This document shows positions 7,453-16,393 of a DNA stretch of 64,000 nucleotides, one piece after another. Every line of letters starts with the position of its first letter. Positions within the stretch are counted from its first letter, which is position 1. Under the pieces are notes generated by a model that was not told where the DNA came from, did no database searches, and worked only from the letters and a program-made list of their open reading frames with translations. The position numbers were made by a program, and so were the translations under genes. Source of the DNA: Actinomadura xylanilytica (GTDB taxonomy: Bacteria; Actinomycetota; Actinomycetes; Streptosporangiales; Streptosporangiaceae); contig NZ_JASNWE010000001.1 in NCBI RefSeq assembly GCF_030283145.1, forward strand, positions 186,001-250,000. Direction: 5' to 3'.

Positions 7453-8232
7453 CTACTCGGGCTTGAACTCGGCGTGTGGAGTCGCCCGGTTCCACGCCGT
7501 CTCGAAGGACCCGGCGATATCGCGGGCGACGCGCGGGTCGGAGTTGAAGGAGTAGACGCGCGGGTTGGAGTCGTCGCCACGCTGGAAGTTCCATCGGATG
7601 ACACGGTCGTCGAACACCCAGCAGTCAGCGGCGGGCACCAGCAGGTCTGCGGCCTGGTCGCGCCACAGCCATCGGATGTCCTCGCCCACCGCGATATTCG
7701 CGTGAGTGACCGCGTGCTCCCACTTCATGTACTCCGACATCGGCCGGGAGATGATGCGGACACGCCGCCAGCGAACCCCGCGGCGGGTGGCCTCACGAAC
7801 GATGTCCCCGAACTCTTCGAGATCGTGATCGACGACGGCGATGTCCCCGGACTCGCGCCACTCCTCGAAACGGGCGGCCTCGGTGACGTCGTAGGCGTCC
7901 CTGCATTCGAAGCGGATCACCGACCGCTCAGCGGCGGCGGCCAGAGCGGCGAAGTCATGGGGGCCGGCGCCCTCCCGGCCTTGCTCGTACTCATCGTCGA
8001 TCGCCTCGCGGATCGCGGGGAACAGCCGGTCAGGCACCCATACGTCGGTCTCGTCCTCGCCCTTGCCCACGTCCTCGCTGAGACGCTGGGTCGTGCCCGG
8101 ATCGGCCACCGCCTTTCCTCGGACGTAGAGGCCGCCGGGAGTTCGCCACACGGCAGGGCACTCCGCCTTGTCGGAGTCAGGGTCTCCACCGACGAAGTCC
8201 ACCTCGGAAGGATCGATGTGGTTCTGATCCAT
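7453..8232 (-). CDS. DUF6879 family protein
   Basis: A 259-residue protein, taken from ATG 8232 (MDQNHIDPSE), which gives a normal acidic N terminus; an upstream in-frame extension to 8346 looks non-coding. The last 180 residues match the DUF6879 pattern: RFECRDAY, then RISRPMSEYMKWEH, VGEDIRWL, a WVFDD strand and a Trp/Phe-rich end. The first 80 residues are acidic and lack a known fold. DUF6879 proteins are usually the small partner of XRE/DUF5753 regulators; this one is convergent with such a regulator. The biochemical function is unknown. Confidence 0.75.
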   Translation of the reverse strand: MDQNHIDPSEVDFVGGDPDSDKAECPAVWRTPGGLYVRGKAVADPGTTQRLSEDVGKGEDETDVWVPDRLFPAIREAIDDEYEQGREGAGPHDFAALAAAAERSVIRFECRDAYDVTEAARFEEWRESGDIAVVDHDLEEFGDIVREATRRGVRWRRVRIISRPMSEYMKWEHAVTHANIAVGEDIRWLWRDQAADLLVPAADCWVFDDRVIRWNFQRGDDSNPRVYSFNSDPRVARDIAGSFETAWNRATPHAEFKPE

Positions 8233-8450
8233 GGCGTGGGTCCTCTCTCGTAACGGCGCTTCCACTAGGAACCTCACGCGGGGCTCGGTCGCGGTCAATG
8301 TACTCGGGAGCCCCGGCCGGTATCTCGGATATACGACCGGGCACACAGAGCGCAGCCATGACTTCCCAGGCCAGTATCCGCCTCACTTCGACACTCCCTG
8401 AAGAATCTCGACACGCCGTGCGTTGACTTTAATTGATCACAGCCCAAACG

Positions 8451-8490
8451 TGATGCATCATCTACTCATAGCCTTTAGTTGATGCACTCA
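8451..8490. promoter_or_regulatory. AT-rich promoter region with TGATGCATCA palindrome
   Basis: The 281-base gap between the divergent genes at 8232 and 8514 is AT-rich at 8420-8490. It holds a perfect 10-base palindrome TGATGCATCA (8451-8460) and a further TTGATGCA half site at 8479-8486. TTGACTTT at 8423 could be a -35 box. This is the likely control region of the plus-strand module that starts at 8514. Confidence 0.45.
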
Positions 8491-8513
8491 GAGCTGACGG
8501 CATCGGGGGAACG

Positions 8514-8807
8514 ATGGGGAAGTTGGTCACGACTGCACAGGATGACCTGGTCGTACGTCGAGCGCACCTGCTGCGGTTGCGGTTCGAGCTGGTGCGGCTC
8601 GGGGTCGCGGTCCGGGTGCGCAGAGCACGTCAGGGACGATTGCGGTTGCGGATACGCCACTCGGGGTGGTCGGAGACGGTTCTGTGCGCGGGCGCCGATG
8701 ACGCGTTCGCCTTCGTGACGGCTCACGGCCGCCTGCTCGGTCCGGCTGAGGATGCCCGCGTGGTCGCCCGGTTGCTGGTGTGGATGGCTGAGCGGCGTCA
8801 GCGATGA
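8514..8807 (+). CDS. Small arginine-rich hypothetical protein
   Basis: A 97-residue basic protein with alternating Arg/Leu/Val strands (HLLRLRFELVRLGVAVRVRR) and a helical C terminus rich in Ala and Arg. GGGGGAA precedes the ATG. Its last four bases overlap the start of the DUF2637 gene (ATGA, 8804-8807), so it belongs to that operon. I do not recognise a family. The charge suggests nucleic-acid or membrane-surface binding, but this is a guess. Confidence 0.65.
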   Translation: MGKLVTTAQDDLVVRRAHLLRLRFELVRLGVAVRVRRARQGRLRLRIRHSGWSETVLCAGADDAFAFVTAHGRLLGPAEDARVVARLLVWMAERRQR

Positions 8808-9784
8808 GCTGGCCTCATCGCCTGCACTCCCCCGCTGCCGGGTCCGGTGCGCCCGGTGGGCTTGAAACGGCTCTCGTCGGAACGGCGGTCACGGGCTCGG
8901 CTCGGACAGTGGGAGTGGTTGCGGGGACGGTCGCTCCGCTGGTCGTGGGGTTGGCGGTGCTGGGCGGGCTCGGGTCGTTCGCGACGGTGCGGGGCATGGC
9001 CGGCCCCTACTTCGGCGATCTGGCGTGGATCGTCCCAGTCGGTATGGACCTGGGGATTCTCGTGCTGCTCACCTGGGACCTGCTGATGGAGTACCTCGGC
9101 CTGCCATGGCCGGTACTGCGGTGGGTGGCCTGGGCGTACATCGCCGGCACCGTGATGGTCAACGTCGCCGCCGCACAGGGCGACCTAGCGGGCAGCGTGA
9201 TGCACGCGGCCATGCCCGTCCTGTTCGTCACCGTCGTCGAAGGCGTCCGGCATCTGATCCGTTGGTGGGCTGGGCTCGCGGCCGGCGACCGGGTCGAACG
9301 TGTCCCGCGGATGCGCTGGATCCTCGCGCCGCTCTCCAGCCTGTCGCTCTGGCGCCGCATGGTCCTCTGGCACGTGACGTCCTACCAGCAGGGACTGGAG
9401 CTGGAGCAGCGTCACCTGATGGCCGTCTCCCGCCTCCAAGAGGAACACGGCCGGTGGCGCTGGCGCTGGCGCGCGTCCCTCGCCGAGCGCCTCGCCCTGC
9501 GCCTGCCACCCGGCGGGGCCAACGCGCCCCGCGACCAAGGCTCCGTCCCGGACCGCGCCGACAGCAGGGACAGCGAAGAACGGAACGCCGAGTCGTCCCA
9601 TGCCCGTCAGGACGAGTTGATGGCCGCCGCGCGCAGCCTCCTCGACGAGGCCGACCGGGAAGGGGTACGGCTCAGCCGGGACCGTCTCGGCAAGCGTCTG
9701 CGTGAACTCGGCTTCACGGTCGGCAACGGTCGGCTCGCCGAGATCAACAGCGCCCTCCGTAGGGAACCCACGGAGAGCAACTGA
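8804..9784 (+). CDS. DUF2637 membrane protein (Spd/transfer-type)
   Basis: A 326-residue protein with four predicted membrane helices between about residues 35 and 150 (VVAGTVAPLVVGLAVLGGL, LAWIVPVGMDLGILVLL, VAWAYIAGTVMVNVAAA and AMPVLFVTVVEGV). This is the DUF2637 pattern found on actinomycete conjugative elements. A cytoplasmic arginine-rich region follows, and residues 270-320 look like a helix-turn-helix (RLSRDRLGKRLRELGF). It overlaps the gene before it and, by one base, the primase-like gene after it (TGATG at 9782-9786). A role in element spread or maintenance is inferred from the family. Confidence 0.8.
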   Translation: MSWPHRLHSPAAGSGAPGGLETALVGTAVTGSARTVGVVAGTVAPLVVGLAVLGGLGSFATVRGMAGPYFGDLAWIVPVGMDLGILVLLTWDLLMEYLGLPWPVLRWVAWAYIAGTVMVNVAAAQGDLAGSVMHAAMPVLFVTVVEGVRHLIRWWAGLAAGDRVERVPRMRWILAPLSSLSLWRRMVLWHVTSYQQGLELEQRHLMAVSRLQEEHGRWRWRWRASLAERLALRLPPGGANAPRDQGSVPDRADSRDSEERNAESSHARQDELMAAARSLLDEADREGVRLSRDRLGKRLRELGFTVGNGRLAEINSALRREPTESN

Positions 9785-11775
9785 TGACGACACCGTCCGC
9801 ACCGGACGAGGAAGCACGCCAGGCCGAAGAGCGGCAGCGTCGAGCCGAGATCCTTCACGGCATCTCCGAACACGAGCTCGGCCGCCTGCACGCTGGGGAT
9901 CTTCCCTGGGAGCAATGGCTTGCGAGCGCGCATCGGCACGGGCACCTCGGGTTCGCGAACACGTTGTTGATCGGTGCGCAAAGGCCGTCCGCCACCGACG
10001 TCCGCTCGTACGAGGAGTGGAAAGCGCAGGGCCGCCAGGTGGCGCGGGGTGAGACGGGGATGCGGATTCTCTCGCGTGGTGGGATGCCCCGACCGGTGTT
10101 CGATATCGCTCAGACCAGCAGGTCCTCTCAAGGTCCGGCGGCCTCGCTGACACCTGCTCAGGTAATGAAGCAACTTCACCGCCTTGCCGCGGGCCTTGAG
10201 CTCTACGTCGATCGTGACCAGAGCTGGACGTACACCGGTCGCCCGGAACGACGAATCGTCATCCCCGCCGAACTCGACGACGAGCAAGCCACGACCCTGC
10301 TCGCTCACCAGCTCGCGCACATCCTCCGACGCGGCGACCGGCCGGACCCGGCCGGCGAGGAACCGACCGCCTGTCACGGTGTGCGGCGCGTACGAGCCGA
10401 CTCGATCGCCTACCTGGTCCTGGCCCACCTAGGGATGGACACTTCGCACCTGTCGTTCCCGCCCGTCCAAGGGTGGGCCGGCACGGACCCACGCGCGAAT
10501 CCGCAGGCTGCACTCAAGACGGTCTGCGAGGACGTCCTGTCCGTGGCCGGCCGGACACGCCGACATTTGGACACCTTGCCGTCGGCCAGCGAGCCCAGCC
10601 GAGCAGGCGGTGAACCGAACGTCGTCCAGCTCAGCCCCGGTTCGAGCGACTCGACCAGCCCTTCGGTTGATGCCTTGCTAGCGGTTCACCTGGACGCTCA
10701 CGCGTTCTACGAAGAGCACCTGCCCGGAAGCTGGGCGCCTTCCTATCTTGCAGAGCGAGGTTTCACCGTTGATATCCAAGCGCTCTGGCAACTCGGGTAC
10801 GCGCCGCAGGACCGGCACTCGCTCATAGATCACCTGCGCGGGCTGGGGCACTCGGACGAGACCGTCATCGCGGCGGGACTGGCCAGGCGAGGCCGAGATG
10901 GTGAGCCGTACGACGTCTTCCGCGATCGGATCCTGTTTCCGCTCAGGAATCCGGACGGGGCGGTCGTCGGGTTCATCGGCCGGAGACCCGACGAGGGTCC
11001 TGGTCCCAAATACCTCAACAGCCCGGAGACGTCCGTCTTCCGCAAGAGCGAGCTGCTGTTCGGGCTGTACGAGGGCCGCGGCCGTCTCGCTCGCGGCTCC
11101 CGCCCGATCATCGTCGAAGGACCGCTCGACGCGATCGCGGTCGACCTCGCCGCACCGGGCAACCCCGTGGCCGTCGCCTTGTGCGGGACGGCGATCACCA
11201 CCGCCCACCTCGACTCCCTCGCCCGTCATACCGATCTGAACACGGCGGGCGTCGTCCTCGCTCTGGACGGCGACCACGCGGGCGAAACCGCGACACTACG
11301 CGCCTGGACGACGTTGGCCCAGGTCACCGGACCGGTCGAGGTGTTGTGTCTCTCCAGTGACGTAGACCTGGCCGACATCCTCCACGACCAAGGGTGTGCG
11401 GGCGTATGCGAAGCGCTACATTTGATGGTTCCGCTTGCGGACCTGGTGGTCGACGCGAGCATCGAGCGGTCCGGGGGGACGCTTGAGTTCGCCGAACATC
11501 GGTTGGCGGCGGTCCGCGCGGCGACCTCGCTGATAGCTCGGATGCGAGCACCGCAGATCGCCAGGCAGGTCGCCCGCGTCGCGACCCGCACCGGCCTGGA
11601 CACCACGACCGTGACCGCCGCGCTCGCCTCCGCCATCAGCCCCGACATGGCAAGCGACCCCACAACCGCCGCCGAGGACTTCCCCTTACCGCCGCTCGCC
11701 GGCCCGACCCTCGACCCTGCCGGCACCCGCACCCCCCATCGCGCGAACCAACCCCAACAGCAGCGCAGACGATGA
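9784..11775 (+). CDS. ArdC-like domain fused to DnaG-type TOPRIM primase core
   Basis: A 663-residue protein. Residues about 20-110 resemble the ArdC N-terminal ssDNA-binding domain (FANTLLIGAQRP, then YEEWKAQGRQVARGETG). Residues 140-250 look like the metallopeptidase-like part, but the zinc motif is degenerate (HQLAH in place of HExxH). Residues 300-560 are the DnaG-type catalytic core: FRDRILFPLRN, then the TOPRIM motifs VEGPLDAIAV and LALDGDHAGE. There is no CHC2 zinc finger. It is probably an element-borne primase or ssDNA-protection protein that supports plasmid-like replication or transfer. It overlaps DUF2637 at its start. Confidence 0.8.
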   Translation: MTTPSAPDEEARQAEERQRRAEILHGISEHELGRLHAGDLPWEQWLASAHRHGHLGFANTLLIGAQRPSATDVRSYEEWKAQGRQVARGETGMRILSRGGMPRPVFDIAQTSRSSQGPAASLTPAQVMKQLHRLAAGLELYVDRDQSWTYTGRPERRIVIPAELDDEQATTLLAHQLAHILRRGDRPDPAGEEPTACHGVRRVRADSIAYLVLAHLGMDTSHLSFPPVQGWAGTDPRANPQAALKTVCEDVLSVAGRTRRHLDTLPSASEPSRAGGEPNVVQLSPGSSDSTSPSVDALLAVHLDAHAFYEEHLPGSWAPSYLAERGFTVDIQALWQLGYAPQDRHSLIDHLRGLGHSDETVIAAGLARRGRDGEPYDVFRDRILFPLRNPDGAVVGFIGRRPDEGPGPKYLNSPETSVFRKSELLFGLYEGRGRLARGSRPIIVEGPLDAIAVDLAAPGNPVAVALCGTAITTAHLDSLARHTDLNTAGVVLALDGDHAGETATLRAWTTLAQVTGPVEVLCLSSDVDLADILHDQGCAGVCEALHLMVPLADLVVDASIERSGGTLEFAEHRLAAVRAATSLIARMRAPQIARQVARVATRTGLDTTTVTAALASAISPDMASDPTTAAEDFPLPPLAGPTLDPAGTRTPHRANQPQQQRRR

Positions 11776-11802
11776 CAAGATCACTTTGACCCGGAGACCG
11801 GC

Positions 11803-12693
11803 ATGACCACCGAGCAGCATCCTGACCCCATCGCCGAGGGATTCACCCACAGCGGCCAGCGGATGGTCCAGATCGTGGCGCTGGCGGCAGTGGTCCAACA
11901 GACCTGCACCCAGTACAAGGACCGGTTGAGGGCGGCGAGGGAAACACGCGAGGCCGAAGCCGAACAAGCAGCAACACGGGACCTCAAAGCGGCGTTCGAG
12001 GAAGCCCGCTCCCGCTGGGCGCCGGCCCACGACCGCCAGTGGCTCCGCGACGCGGACCTCCTTCACGTCGCGCAGGCCTGGGGCGCGGCCGTCCCCTATG
12101 CCGCCGACCACACCTCGGCGGCCTCGGTCGTGGCCAAATGCGAAGAACGGCTCCGCGGTCTTCACCCGCACGCGATGAGCCACTACGACCGATTCCGAGA
12201 ACACGGCCAAGACCCGCTCAGCGCCATGAGCAACGCGGGAACTTACTTCACCCGGAACCCGAATGTACGGACCGGCGACCCGGCACCCCGCCGCCCAGAA
12301 CTGCCGGAAGGAACCGAACCCAACTGGCCCGCCACCATCCACACACCAGACCGCACTGAGCCAGAAGAAGCCCGGCAGGAACAGCGCGCCCGAAAGATCA
12401 TCGACGAGCTCGGTGAACGCCTCCGCATCCAAGGACGAGACGTCGACCCAACCCAGATGCGCACCGTCCTGGAGGTCACCACCAACCTCCCCGACCACAT
12501 CATCACCAAGGCGACTGGCCCGACCGTCCGCCCCTATCCGAGGCCATCGCCCCAGGCCGGTCCGGCAGCCGAAGACTTCCCGCACACCATCGACCAGGCC
12601 CTGGCGATGGCAGCCAAACAACCCTTCGAAGAAGCCTCCACCAGGAAATCACCGCCCCAGTCACAAGACCGGAACCGGCGCCGCAACCGCTAA
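11803..12693 (+). CDS. Hypothetical mobile-element protein
   Basis: A 296-residue hydrophilic protein starting 27 bases after the primase-like gene, so probably in the same operon. Residues 35-75 form a highly charged helix (ARETREAEAEQAATRD) with coiled-coil character; the C-terminal third is proline-rich and ends in a basic tail QDRNRRRNR. No membrane segment or known motif is visible. Similar proteins follow primase genes on actinomycete elements, as far as I recall, but no function is established. Confidence 0.65.
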   Translation: MTTEQHPDPIAEGFTHSGQRMVQIVALAAVVQQTCTQYKDRLRAARETREAEAEQAATRDLKAAFEEARSRWAPAHDRQWLRDADLLHVAQAWGAAVPYAADHTSAASVVAKCEERLRGLHPHAMSHYDRFREHGQDPLSAMSNAGTYFTRNPNVRTGDPAPRRPELPEGTEPNWPATIHTPDRTEPEEARQEQRARKIIDELGERLRIQGRDVDPTQMRTVLEVTTNLPDHIITKATGPTVRPYPRPSPQAGPAAEDFPHTIDQALAMAAKQPFEEASTRKSPPQSQDRNRRRNR

Positions 12694-12711
12694 AGCGGCA
12701 GGAGACAACCC

Positions 12712-13011
12712 ATGGAAACGATCACTTCAACCCCGTACTTCCCACTTCTCCTCGTCGGAGCCCTGGTCGGCATCGCCGTGCTTCCGACCTTCATCGCCAT
12801 CGTCCGAGGCGTGGACGAGATCATGCTGATCATCCTGTTCAACGTTCTCGCCTGCGCCACCGTCCTCGGCTGGCCCATCGCCCTGGTCATGGCCATCAAA
12901 TGGCCCCGGCGCCGAGACTACGAAACACCTCCGCCTCGCCATCCCCGCCCGCCACGAATTCAATCCACTCCGCCGCACGAATACTGGTGGACACAAGAAC
13001 GCCAACAATAG
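12712..13011 (+). CDS. Superinfection-immunity-like small membrane protein
   Basis: A 99-residue protein with two membrane helices: about residues 10-33, ending in LPTFIAIVRG, and about 40-63, FNVLACATVLGWPIALVMA. The pattern LPTxIAxxRG, a short loop, FNxxLxxTxxGWxxALxxA is that of the superinfection immunity family related to phage T4 Imm. A proline-rich cytoplasmic tail follows. In T4, Imm blocks entry of DNA from a second phage at the inner membrane. Being on a mobile element, it could exclude related elements or phages, which is inference. AGGAGA precedes the ATG. Confidence 0.65.
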   Translation: METITSTPYFPLLLVGALVGIAVLPTFIAIVRGVDEIMLIILFNVLACATVLGWPIALVMAIKWPRRRDYETPPPRHPRPPRIQSTPPHEYWWTQERQQ

Positions 13012-13122
13012 ATTCAGGAGTTCTTCCTCCACGCGTTAACCACCATCATGCTCGGGGCGAGCACGAGACCGGGTGTGGCCACACAGGCGTGAGCTGCGAT
13101 CATTTGGGAGATCTTGGTCCCC

Positions 13123-13656
13123 ATGGCGAACTGGCAGGACCGCGCACACACGGCAGCACCCTTGCCGGCCGGGCTGATCACCGGCGCCGGTCTCACGATC
13201 CTCCTTGGCGCAACCGTCCTGACCATAGGCGGACCACTGCGCACCGCGCTGCTGATGACCGTCGCGATCGGACTGTTCACGGCGGTCGTGGTGACAACGA
13301 CCAGGAGCTGGACCGAACACCGCGAGCGCGCCGTGGCGGGCGCGCACCATCGTGCGCAACGCATCGCGATGGCACAGGCTCTGCGCACCGGACAACCACC
13401 CGACAACCCGGCACTCGACGCCCCCCTTTTGGCCCTCATCGAACACCACCAACAACAGCGTCACCGAATGCGCCGCTGGCGCCCCCTCGCTCTCACCTTG
13501 TTCATCGTTTGGCTGGGAACGGTTCTCTACCTAGGACTCTTCGGCTGGGCATCGCTGACCCCATTCCTCGCCACACTCCTAACCGTCGTCTCGATCAGTC
13601 GCCGCCAGCGCAACAGAGAACGCCATCTCGAACAGCGGCTCCACTCACGCGCCTAA
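13123..13656 (+). CDS. Hypothetical membrane protein
   Basis: A 177-residue protein taken from ATG 13123, with GGGAG 12 bases upstream; TTG 13114 is an in-frame alternative. Two hydrophobic hairpins, at about residues 20-65 and 125-160, flank a charged 60-residue middle rich in Arg, His and Gln (HHRAQRIAMAQALR, EHHQQQRHRMRR). It is the last gene of the 8.5-13.7 kb module. The family is unknown. Confidence 0.6.
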   Translation: MANWQDRAHTAAPLPAGLITGAGLTILLGATVLTIGGPLRTALLMTVAIGLFTAVVVTTTRSWTEHRERAVAGAHHRAQRIAMAQALRTGQPPDNPALDAPLLALIEHHQQQRHRMRRWRPLALTLFIVWLGTVLYLGLFGWASLTPFLATLLTVVSISRRQRNRERHLEQRLHSRA

Positions 13657-13721
13657 AGATTGTGTCTCGCGTGGGTGGTCTGTGGACTGCGGGATAACCC
13701 GGGACCGTGTCGTCAAATCTT

Positions 13722-13830
13722 GCGCTCCGGTTGGTGCCGGACGAGTTGTGAGAGCTGGTCGAGCCGTTGGTTCCGGGGTTCGTGCCGCGTCGTCAGGGTG
13801 GCGGAACGGCCGGTCGGCCGGGACGGCTCC
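13722..13830 (+). pseudogene. Remnant of an IS5-family transposase N terminus
   Basis: Reading from 13725 gives LRLVPDEL, a stop at 13749, then ELVEPLVPGFVPRRQGGG. This is the standard start of actinomycete IS5-family transposases (RLVPDELWELVEPL...), with the Trp codon changed to TGA. The match ends near 13830. It is a short fragment of a different IS from the one at 13.95 kb. Confidence 0.6.
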
Positions 13831-13950
13831 CCGGGGCGCTGACCTGAACCACATTCCCGAATGCGACACATGCCCACTATTTGTGGATTGTCTGGGTGAG
13901 GCTGCCAGCCGTGGTGATCGCGTTGGAGAATTTGGCATCTAGAGTGCTTA

Positions 13951-14850
13951 GAGCTCGTAACACGATCTTGTTGATGTGGGCTGGTTGGGCGTTACCGGTG
14001 TGACGATTCGGCCGTTCGTGATGGTGTGGGTACTCGACCGTGGATTGTGGACGATGAGTTGTGGGCGTTGATCGAGCCGTTGTTGCCACCGTGGCCGGAG
14101 CGGTCTCCGGGGCCTCGGCCGGTGTCGGACCGGCTCTGTCTGCAGGGCATTCTGTTCGTCCTCTACAACGACATAGCCTGGCAACTTCTGCCGTTGGAGC
14201 TGGGCTTCGGCTCTGGACAGACGTGCTGGCGTCGCCTGGACCGGTGGCAGAAAGCAGGGGCTTTCGACCGGCTGCACCGGGTCCTGCTCGCCGAGCTGAA
14301 CGCGGCCGGCAAGCTCGACTGGTCACGGGCCTGCGTGGATGGTTCTCACATCCGCGCGAAAAAGGGGGCGCCGACACCGGTCTGTCGCCGGTCGACCGGC
14401 GGAAGACAGGCAGCAAGCACCATCTGATCTGCGACGGACGCGGCACCCCACTGAAGGTCATCACGACCGCGGCGAACGTCAACGACGTCACCCAGACCCT
14501 CGCCCTGGTCGACGGCATCCCGCCCGTCACAGGGCGCCCCGGCCACCCCCGGCGCCGACCTGAATCCCTGCTCGGTGACAAGGGCTACGACTCCAACACC
14601 CACCGCGACGCACTGCGGAACCGACGCATCCTGCCTGTCATCTCACGCAAGGGATCCCCGAACATCAAGGGCATCGGCAAGCTCCGCTACGTCGTCGAGC
14701 AGACCTTCGCCCTGCTCCACCAGTTCAAGCGGCTCGCGGTGCGCTGGGAACGCCGCACCGAACTCCACGACGCCTTCGTCTCCCTCGCCTGCAGCCTGAT
14801 CTGCTTCAGGCGCCTCAAGCAGTGCCGGTCATGAGCGGTGGTACCAGTTC
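13951..14850 (+). mobile_element. IS5-family insertion sequence with two-frame transposase
   Basis: The first frame (14026 to about 14370) encodes the N-terminal part WIVDDELWALIEPLLPP through ACVDGSHIRAKKG, and the second frame (about 14370-14834) encodes GLSPVDRRKTGSKHH through the DDE end VEQTFALLHQFKRLAVRWE. The frames meet at A-AAA-AAG-GGG (about 14360), a classic -1 slippery site, so a fused transposase is expected as in other IS5-family members. I could not find a matching terminal repeat at the right side by eye, so the outer limits are approximate and the right end may be lost. Confidence 0.75.
14026..14834 (+). CDS. IS5-family transposase (made by -1 frameshift)
   Basis: ORF A (14026-14427) has the helix-turn-helix-like N terminus and the first catalytic Asp in ACVDGSHIRAKK. 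ORF B continues in the -1 frame with LLGDKGYDSNTHRD (second Asp) and VVEQTFALLHQFKRLAVRW (Glu). The total is about 268 residues, normal for the family, so it may still be active. Insertion beside an older IS remnant at 13.7 kb marks this region as a repeated target. Confidence 0.8.
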
Positions 14851-14880
14851 AAGAAGTGCTCGGCACGCGCGCGTACGGAG

Positions 14881-15696
14881 TCAGGCACGCAACGCGATGA
14901 AGAGCTGGTACCCGGTGACCCCAAGCCCGCCGCAGGCCATACCGAGGCCCACGACTGCCATCAGCGCCATCATGACCTGGCCGTACAGGGACTGGCGGGC
15001 GGAGGCGCGGCTGGGGTTGCGCGGGTCGTAACTGAGCTCCAGTTGCTGCCCGCCAGTCGGCTCCCGGTAGAAGTGCAGCCCGCCGTCCTGGTCCACATAC
15101 CGGTACACCTTGGTTTTGTCGGTGTAGTGGTCGAGTTCGGCCATCACCGTGATTCCGTGCTTGGGGAGGCGCAGCGCGTCGTACAGGCCTCGTCCCAGCG
15201 CCAGGGCCATGAATGCCCCCGCGCACGCGAAGAGTTGAAAGAACGGCAGCGCGATCGCCCATGCCGGCTCACGGAGCACCGCCACTGCCACATCGATCAC
15301 CGCGAAGACCGCGATCACGGCGACAACGAGATCGCGCTTCGAGGGCCTTCGGGGGTGCCCAGCAGGCACTTCGGTGATCAGATCTTCGCCGTCGACGCGT
15401 GGTCCTTCGGCCGCTCTCTCGGGCAGGCGGGCCCCCAGGGCGGCGCAGAACGCGGTCACGGCAGCGGCGCTGGCATCGTGAACCGCGTACACGGCAGGAG
15501 GGCGGTCGGCCTCTGCAGTCGTCAGTACGACCTCGAACGAGCGGTCGAGGCTGCGGACCGCTTCGATGGCGTCCAGTGGAATTCGTGCCACGCGCCCGTC
15601 CTGTTCCCACTGCACGTAGTCGAGTCCGTCTCCGAAGCGGGCGGTGGCACTGCTGCCGCGCAGCACAAGGGATGGGAGGGCAGGCGTCGTCGTCAT
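14881..15696 (-). CDS. DUF3592-like membrane protein
   Basis: A 271-residue protein from ATG 15696; ATG 15702 is two codons earlier. The N-terminal 100 residues are soluble (VLRGSSATARFGDG, then PLDAIEAVRSLDRSFEVVL). Two hydrophobic helices follow near residues 135-185, then a beta-rich stretch KVYRYVDQDGGLHFYREPTGG of the kind found in DUF3592 proteins, and a last membrane helix at the C terminus. It may be envelope-linked. It is the only intact gene between the IS and the truncated DHFR-like gene. Confidence 0.6.
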   Translation of the reverse strand: MTTTPALPSLVLRGSSATARFGDGLDYVQWEQDGRVARIPLDAIEAVRSLDRSFEVVLTTAEADRPPAVYAVHDASAAAVTAFCAALGARLPERAAEGPRVDGEDLITEVPAGHPRRPSKRDLVVAVIAVFAVIDVAVAVLREPAWAIALPFFQLFACAGAFMALALGRGLYDALRLPKHGITVMAELDHYTDKTKVYRYVDQDGGLHFYREPTGGQQLELSYDPRNPSRASARQSLYGQVMMALMAVVGLGMACGGLGVTGYQLFIALRA

Positions 15697-15850
15697 GTGC
15701 ATATGACGGCTGAGATCAACAAACGGTTGCCCACCGTCGTGGCAGGCGCACGCCACAGCCTTGGGGCAGAAGGCGGCTCCACTCAGCACTGGGGCATCTT
15801 GCTCCCTGGCACCACCGGGCCACGGCGATGATCCAGAAGCAAAGTCACGC

Positions 15851-16105
15851 ATGCTGAAGGCCAAGCCGGGGGGTGAGCTGCAGGTGCACGGGAGCGGCGC
15901 CCTGGTCCGGTGGCTGCTGGCCAACGATCTGGTCGATGAGATGACTCTGATCGTGATCCCGGTGATCGTTGGCCTGGGCGCGAGACTGTTCCCGGAGACC
16001 GGTCCGGATCTTGCGCTCGACCTGGTCGAGTCGCGGGTCGACTCCAGGGGCGTGACGATCCAGGTCTACCGGCCGGCCGGTCGCCCGCGGTATGCAACGG
16101 CTTGA
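15851..16105 (+). pseudogene. Truncated dihydrofolate reductase/RibD-C family gene (C-terminal part)
   Basis: The 84 codons from ATG 15851 read KPGGELQVHGSGALVRWLLA, LVDEMTLIVIPVIVG, LFPETGPDLALDLVES and VTIQVYRPAGRP, the C-terminal half of RibD-C/DHFR-like reductases, which are normally about 190 residues. The first half, with the NADPH-binding start, is missing and replaced by unrelated sequence, so it is probably not functional. Confidence 0.75.
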
Positions 16106-16158
16106 GGTCCCTGACCACCGAACCACGCTGTCTTGACACCGCAGGAGATGATCTTCAG

Positions 16159-16301
16159 ATGCAGTACCTGGTTTCCGTGATCGATGACAAGAGCGATCCC
16201 GGCAGCACGGACAGGCGGCCTGCCATCAGCGCGTTCAACGAACGACTTATCGCACCGCCGAGACCGCCTACCTGACCCGCCGCCGCGATCAACTGCGATA
16301 G
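16159..16301 (+). pseudogene. YciI-like N-terminus joined to a sigma-factor-like C-terminus
   Basis: From ATG 16159, with AGGAG upstream, the frame reads MQYLVSVIDDKSDPGST and AISAFNERLIA, the start of a YciI/DGPF-domain protein, then stops at 16273. From about 16248 another frame reads YRTAETAYLTRRRDQLR and stops at 16301, resembling the C terminus of the sigma factor usually encoded next to such genes. An internal deletion joining the two is the simplest explanation. The sigma part is short and uncertain. Confidence 0.5.
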
Positions 16302-16393
16302 CACCCGCCGATCCCGACCAAAACCCCGCGCAGCAGCGCCGACCCCGGGGCGCCCTGCCGATGCATTCCGCAACCTGTCGGGGTACCGGTAGG

